Of a stretch of 64,000 nt of DNA, positions 59,958 through 64,000 are shown in pieces. Every line of letters begins with the position of its first letter. The first letter of the stretch is position 1. The notes under the pieces were generated by a model, which did no database searches, had not been told where the DNA came from, and saw only the letters and a program-made list of their open reading frames with translations. The stretch comes from Streptomyces sp. NBC_00390 (lineage in GTDB: Bacteria > Actinomycetota > Actinomycetes > Streptomycetales > Streptomycetaceae), in contig NZ_CP107946.1 in assembly GCF_036057275.1 (NCBI RefSeq), positions 1-64,000 on the forward strand, read 5' to 3'. The translations under genes were made by a program, and so were the position numbers.

Positions 59958-60256
59958 GCAGCGCGGCCGTGCTGCTCGAGGTCGCGGCTGCTCATGGGCG
60001 CGGCATCGGGCCACTGGCGGCGGTCTGCGGCCGGGGCAGCAGGCTCGACGGAGCCGAAGGTGGAGGAGAGGCGGGCGACAGTGTCACCGGCGCGCTTGAG
60101 CGCCTTCAGGAACGGGTCCTCGGCAGCCTCGAGGGCGGCCTCACGCATGAAGACGTCGGGCGTCTTGCCGACCAGCTCGGCGGCCTCCACGATGCGCGCG
60201 TACTCGTCCGCGGTGAATCCGGCGGGAACGCCTTGTGCAGCCTCGTTGTGCTCCAT
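59954..60256 (-). CDS. Antitoxin partner of the Doc-like protein
   Basis: Protein of 100 residues. The N-terminal half (FTADEYARIVEAAELVGKTP; DVFMREAALEAAEDP) has the ribbon-helix-helix pattern of DUF1778-like antitoxins; the C-terminal half is disordered and should neutralise the toxin. ATG 60256. First gene of the pair; stop and start overlap (GTGA). Confidence 0.7.
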   Translation of the reverse strand: MEHNEAAQGVPAGFTADEYARIVEAAELVGKTPDVFMREAALEAAEDPFLKALKRAGDTVARLSSTFGSVEPAAPAADRRQWPDAAPMSSRDLEQHGRAA

Positions 60257-60429
60257 ACAGGCGACGGTACCAGCGGAGCCCGGGTCAGTCGGTAAATCCG
60301 GGATGCCCAGCGGCTTGGTGCTCGGCGACGATCGTGCGGCGCATCGTCTCCCAGCGGGTGGGGATGAGCTCCTGGCCGTGGGTGCCGTTGAGCTCCTGGC
60401 GCTCGCGTACCGACGGAGCCGGTCCAAGC

Positions 60430-60672
60430 CCTCGCCGTGCGTGACCAGCAGGGGCGGCGGGTGGCTGGCGTTGGTCCAGGTCATCTCGCACCGCCCGCCC
60501 TCGGCCATGGTCGTCCTGGCGTAGGTCAGGGTGGCCATGGAGGCTTCAGCGATGTGCAGGGACGCGTGGTCGAGCCACTCGACGATCTTGCTCGGCGGTT
60601 CGTGCTGCGCCCAGGCGTAGGCGCCGAGCATGTTGCGCAGCTGCGTCATGCCGGCGGCGTCCAGGTCGTGGC
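60430..60672 (-). pseudogene. PP2C/SpoIIE phosphatase fragment
   Basis: Encodes DLDAAGMTQLRNMLGAYAWA, HASLHIAEASMATLTYARTT, and CEMTWTNASHPPPLLVTHGE, the last part of a SpoIIE-type PP2C domain from Streptomyces signalling phosphatases. It has no start and is cut at both ends; its upstream edge is the CRISPR-like repeat at 60673. At about 60420 it meets another coding tail (GTHGQELIPTRWETMRRTIV) ending at 60285. Confidence 0.7.
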
Positions 60673-60762
60673 GGAGCCATCCCCGTGGGTGCGGGGAGCA
60701 GCCGGGCGGTCATCAGGCGCTCTGCTGCTGGTCGGGACCATCCCGGCGGGTGCGGGGAGCAG
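60673..60762. CRISPR. Two-repeat type I-E-like CRISPR relic
   Basis: Two 29-nt repeats (60673-60701 and 60734-60762) share 25 of 29 positions, including GGTGCGGGGAGCAG and the CCATCCC/GCGGGG hairpin arms typical of actinobacterial I-E repeats, and are separated by exactly 32 nt. No cas genes are in the window. It lies between two truncated genes, consistent with a remnant brought in by recombination. Confidence 0.6.
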
Positions 60763-60763
60763 T

Positions 60764-61402
60764 TCCCCCCACTGCGACAGAGGTCCGCCAGTTCCTCGAC
60801 GCAGCCCGCGCCGACCGGCTCCACGCGCTGTACGAACTCGCTGCCCTCCGCACTGGACTCCGCAAGGGCGAACTCCTCGACCTCAGCGCAGGCACCGCCG
60901 CCATTCGCCGCTCGCTCCAGCGCACCCGTACCGGCGGCCTCACGCACCTGCCCACCAAGACCCGGCGTCCGAACGCCGTATCGCGCTCCCGACCGAATGC
61001 CTCTACTCCCTCAAGGAGCACAAGGAACGTCAGGACAAGGAACGCAAGACGGTAGGGCCGGACTGGAAAGACAGCGGCCTCGTCTTCACCACGCCGACAG
61101 GCAGACCTCTCGACCCCGCCAACCTCGCCCGCCGCTTCCGCAGCTTCCTCCACCGGGCTGACCTCCGACGCATCCGCTTCCATGACCTCCGGCATTCGAC
61201 CGCCACTCTGCTCCTGGAACAAGGGGTCGACCTCGTCGTGATCAAGGAACTTCTCGGCCACGCCCACATCGGCGTCACCGCCGGCGTCTATGCCCACGTC
61301 CGACTCCGCCTCCAACGGCAAGCCATCGACACCCTCAACAAGGCCCTGAACGGCACCGCGGAGCCCCCTGACAATCCACCTGCCGCAGCGCTCGTCCGCT
61401 GA
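60764..61402 (+). pseudogene. Phage/pSAM2-type integrase remnant
   Basis: The first frame has ALYELAALRTGLRKGELLDL (box I Arg); a shift at about 60970 leads to SERRIALPTECLYSLKEHKE, RRIRFHDLRHSTATLLLEQG (HxxR) and LLGHAHIGVTAGVYAHVRLR (tyrosine). The N-terminal DNA-binding domain is missing and the segment between box I and IRRSLQRTRTGG is shortened. A terminator follows. Inactive in its present form. Confidence 0.85.
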
Positions 61403-61433
61403 CGTTGCCGTCAGCGTTGCCGTCAAATGCCCA

Positions 61434-61469
61434 GGAGCCCCCGCCGAGTACCGACTCGGCAGGGGCTCC
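61434..61469. terminator. Strong hairpin terminator
   Basis: Stem GGAGCCCC-c-GCCGAG with CTCGGC-a-GGGGCTCC and loop TACCGA, just after the integrase remnant; it also faces the immunity gene from the other side. Confidence 0.75.
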
Positions 61470-61538
61470 CAATGTGCGTCCAAGCGAACTCAGAAATCCC
61501 CGGCAACTCTCTCTACGACGTACTGGGGACGTCGGCGC

Positions 61539-61925
61539 CTACGACAGGTTGTGCCAGGCGTGGCTACAAGTTCCTCGGCACTCCGTTTCCCTTCGTCGCG
61601 TGTCAGCCACAGCGAACGTGGACAAGAGGACGCGAACGGACTTCACGTACTCACCGGGGGGCAGATTTATGATCTTCCCCATTTGTTCGAGAATCGGTTC
61701 TCGAACAATCAACACTGCCGGGGTCATGGTCGGCTTGACGCCTGATCGCAGTAGCCCCTCACGCGCGTCGTTCACTGTTGCGTGGGCCTGCATGGCGTAG
61801 CGAACAACCTCGTGCAGTACTGCCCTCTGCTCAACCTGCTCCAGCGAAGAGAACCAGGCCACAGCGTCCTCCAGGCTCCGGAGCCCTTGGGCAACCTCGT
61901 TGATGATCCGCTCTGAAGCTCGCAA
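61539..61925 (-). CDS. DUF5958-like protein, probable immunity protein
   Basis: Protein of 128 residues: SERIINEVAQGLRSLEDAVA, AVLHEVVRYAMQAHATVNDA, SGVKPTMTPAVLIV, and VRVLLSTFAVADTRRRETEC with CSHAWHNL, the full DUF5958 pattern. The TTG at 61925 follows AGGTGAG and lies immediately after the RHS toxin stop at 61930. Cognate immunity genes sit directly after polymorphic toxins, so it most likely neutralises the C-terminal toxin. Confidence 0.8.
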   Translation of the reverse strand: MRASERIINEVAQGLRSLEDAVAWFSSLEQVEQRAVLHEVVRYAMQAHATVNDAREGLLRSGVKPTMTPAVLIVREPILEQMGKIINLPPGEYVKSVRVLLSTFAVADTRRRETECRGTCSHAWHNLS

Positions 61926-61929
61926 GTGC

Positions 61930-64000
61930 TCACCTGGTCCGGGGCTCGAATACAACGTACGGCCTGTTTCTGTCCAGCTCTGCATAGTCTGGGCGGTTCG
62001 GATTGTAGTTCTGCCAGAAGTCTCTACCGCGCCCGCTTCCTTCACCGTCACCCGTTCCTCTCGGCAGTGAATTCTTGACACTGTGACGAGTTCTGGACGG
62101 ACCGGACAGGATGTAATCCCAGTCCGATGTCGGGTTGGGCGTTCCGTTCGCGCGACTCCCGACCACAATGATTGGCTGCCCGGCTTTATCAGCGGCATTC
62201 TGAATTCGCTTGGCATCATTCGGGCTGATACCGGCTTCCGATGCCGCTCTAAGGCCAGGGCCACACCATCCATTGGAATTGTGAACCAGGACCGGAGTCT
62301 CACCCGCCAGCACATAGTACGTGTGGAGGTCGTCGACGGTCAGGTTGTAGGTGCGGGCATGCTTCGTGAACGGTCTGTTCACGGTGACGATGACAGTGTC
62401 GCCGTCGTCGGTGAGCAGGGTCATCCCCGGGGCAAGGTCTTCAGCCTCGACCCAGCGCTTCTCTGATGGCGACCAGAACGGGTGCTCGTGCGTCGCGGTG
62501 AGCTTTTCTATCCCGTTCTCGGTGGCTATGGAGAGCTCGTTGAAGTGCTTGTCGTCTTCGGTTCGGATGAGGCGTGTGACCTCGCGGGGGCCGGCCTCTC
62601 CCGTTTCGGGATCGGTGGCCATCACCTTGTCGCCCAGTTCTACATCCTCGATATCCTTGGTCGAGCCGTCAGCCATGAGGACATCGGTACCGGCGAGGAA
62701 GCACTGAGCACAGCCGCCCGGAGGTGCTTTGTACTTTTTCCCAAGGTAGCTTTTCACCATGTTAGGTGATGCGCCGGTTACCAGGAGATCTACACCCTCC
62801 ATGTATTCCGGAGTGAAGAAAGCTTCGAAATTGAAATACCCCCACTGTTCGCTACTGCATTCCACGTGTGCATAACAGACTTCCGCTCCCGCGACGGCAA
62901 GGAGCTGTTGCGTTGGCAGGTAGTTGTAATTTCGATCGTCCTGCATCTGGGCATAAACGTGCCGGAAGTACTTGACGAAACCGTGTGGTCTGGTTCCCGG
63001 CATTCTCATGACGACCTCGTCCATCGCAGGCCGACCATTGGTTGTGGGCGGATTAGTCTTCGGGCCGTTGCTTCCCGAGTTTCCAGGGCTTCCCGGGTTT
63101 CCGCCTGAGACAGCGGTGTTTATCGGCGTGCTGGACGAGCACCCGTTGCCGTAGGCGCCGCAGGTCTCCGCAAGCCCCGTGGGGTCGCTGGTGGTGGCGG
63201 GATGCTGGTTGGCATAGCTGTATCCGTTGAGGGACTGGTGCTGGTCGAGGCTCAGCAGCGGATCGATGCTGACGAACTGGCCGATGGACGGGTCGTATTC
63301 GCGGGCGCCGATGTGGGTCAGCCCAGTGCCGGCGTCCGCCGTTTTGCCGAGGAACCCCTTGTCATCCGGCCATGTGCCGGTGGGGGTGCCTCGTTCGGCG
63401 CCGAAGGGAGTGGTGTAGCGCTTGGTGACGGCGAAGGTGACGGCATCGAGGGTGATGCTGGAGGTGCCGTGGTGGTCGGCGGCCAGGAAATTGAGTTTCG
63501 TGCCCGTCACGCCGCTGGTTGCGGTTCGCACGGCGATGGTCTGGCCGTTGGCGGTGTAGTAGCGGGTGCCGGACAGGCTCTTGGTGGTGCCCTTGACGGT
63601 CAGTCGTACTTCGGTGGCGCCGAGGTAGAGGACGGTGTCGCCGTCTCCGCTGGGGGTGCGGCGGATGAGGAGTTCGCCGTCGGCGTCGTAGAGGTATCCG
63701 GTGCCCTTCGCCGGCTTTCCGCCGGCGGCCGGTTCGGTGATGCCGGCCAGTTTGCCTTCGGTGTTCCAAACCAGTGTCTGGGTTGCCTGGGTTCCGGGGC
63801 GGCTGGTGGTGTTTCCGGTCTTGTCGTAGACGTAGGACCTGGTGGCAGGTCCGGTGGTGCTGGTCAGCGGGTGAGGCTGGCCGGTTGCGGTGCCGTAGGT
63901 GTAGTTGGTGGTGGTGTCACTGCTGCTGGTGTGCTGGGTTTCTGTCTTGCGCTGGCCGGCTGTGTTGTAGGTGTAGCTGGTCCAGTAGGGGGCCTGGCCG
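61930..64000 (-). CDS. RHS-repeat polymorphic toxin (HINT and NTase-like C-terminus), 5' end outside window
   Basis: The open frame continues to the window edge (about 690 residues visible). RHS repeats (YVYDKTGNTTSRPGTQ; YTANGQTIAVRTATSG) lead to the core motif REYDPSIGQFVSIDPLLSLD and YANQHPATTSDPTGL. After a linker comes a HINT domain (CFLAGTDVLMADGSTKDIED; EHPFWSPSEKRWVEAEDL; ending VLVHN) that should cleave off the last about 90 residues. These carry GSRANGTPNPTSDWDYI, a GSRAxG...SDxD nucleotidyltransferase signature. The protein is probably secreted, and kills or modifies targets in rival cells. Confidence 0.9.
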   Translation of the reverse strand, partial: GQAPYWTSYTYNTAGQRKTETQHTSSSDTTTNYTYGTATGQPHPLTSTTGPATRSYVYDKTGNTTSRPGTQATQTLVWNTEGKLAGITEPAAGGKPAKGTGYLYDADGELLIRRTPSGDGDTVLYLGATEVRLTVKGTTKSLSGTRYYTANGQTIAVRTATSGVTGTKLNFLAADHHGTSSITLDAVTFAVTKRYTTPFGAERGTPTGTWPDDKGFLGKTADAGTGLTHIGAREYDPSIGQFVSIDPLLSLDQHQSLNGYSYANQHPATTSDPTGLAETCGAYGNGCSSSTPINTAVSGGNPGSPGNSGSNGPKTNPPTTNGRPAMDEVVMRMPGTRPHGFVKYFRHVYAQMQDDRNYNYLPTQQLLAVAGAEVCYAHVECSSEQWGYFNFEAFFTPEYMEGVDLLVTGASPNMVKSYLGKKYKAPPGGCAQCFLAGTDVLMADGSTKDIEDVELGDKVMATDPETGEAGPREVTRLIRTEDDKHFNELSIATENGIEKLTATHEHPFWSPSEKRWVEAEDLAPGMTLLTDDGDTVIVTVNRPFTKHARTYNLTVDDLHTYYVLAGETPVLVHNSNGWCGPGLRAASEAGISPNDAKRIQNAADKAGQPIIVVGSRANGTPNPTSDWDYILSGPSRTRHSVKNSLPRGTGDGEGSGRGRDFWQNYNPNRPDYAELDRNRPYVVFEPRTR

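Overview
The window reads as high-GC actinomycete DNA, most likely Streptomyces. Codon third positions are strongly G/C, GTG and TTG starts and GTGA/ATGA overlaps are frequent, and many families are typical of the genus (ECF41 sigma factor, WYL regulator, YVTN propeller, TPR regulators, GNATs, DUF6193, DUF5958). The content is accessory: conjugation genes, at least six tyrosine-recombinase genes or fragments, remnants of IS1380, IS630 and Tn3 elements, many frameshifted genes and segmental duplications. It fits a large plasmid, an integrative element or a chromosome-arm island. No rRNA, complete tRNA or ordinary housekeeping gene was found.

Layout. 0-3.3 kb: a two-gene toxin-antitoxin-like operon behind a palindrome, a GNAT and an endonuclease VII-like HNH protein. 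3.5-14.2 kb: a conjugation module with direct repeats, a 1302-residue MobF relaxase-helicase, a membrane pentapeptide-repeat protein, a transglycosylase/M23 cell-wall hydrolase, a ParA/MinD-like ATPase, a two-helix pilin-like protein, a VirB8-like anchored protein and a secreted protein. The coupling protein and VirB4 are not in the window. 14.4-19.4 kb: a split HNH gene, a lipoprotein, a secreted YVTN beta-propeller, broken genes and an IS1380 remnant.

19.4-31.3 kb holds a repeated arrangement. Five large minus-strand proteins (HTH-like N-terminus, usually a coiled coil, usually a membrane segment, then a different C-terminus: Fn3-like, PQQ propeller, helical, WD40, or two membrane helices) are each transcribed away from a small plus-strand protein, nearly all with a single hydrophobic segment. 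I infer five versions of one modular membrane-associated system.

31.4-41 kb: a truncated XRE protein, an oxidoreductase with an ECF41 sigma factor, a truncated MFS transporter, an FAD monooxygenase divergent from a WYL regulator across a palindromic operator, IS630 remnants including a 425-bp internally deleted element with 30-bp terminal repeats, a DUF6193 gene interrupted by that element, and a recombinase-like gene with a 20-bp inverted-repeat pair upstream. 41-50.4 kb is duplicated and decayed DNA around an intact tyrosine recombinase, followed by a loxP-shaped site (16-bp arms, 8-bp spacer), plus Tn3 fragments and a candidate small RNA. 50.5-52.7 kb is a three-gene recombinase operon.

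52.7-58 kb is a probable RiPP locus: TPR regulator and GNAT on the minus strand; on the plus strand an HATPase protein, an unknown protein, a radical SAM/SPASM enzyme and a 59-residue candidate precursor ending in CSCNAGDDNPH, then a terminator and a second GNAT. 58-61.5 kb is a decay zone with broken genes, a Doc-like pair, a two-repeat type I-E-like CRISPR relic and a pSAM2-type integrase remnant. 61.5-64 kb is the end of an RHS polymorphic toxin with a HINT domain and a nucleotidyltransferase-like C-terminus, followed by its probable DUF5958 immunity gene; the toxin runs off the window.
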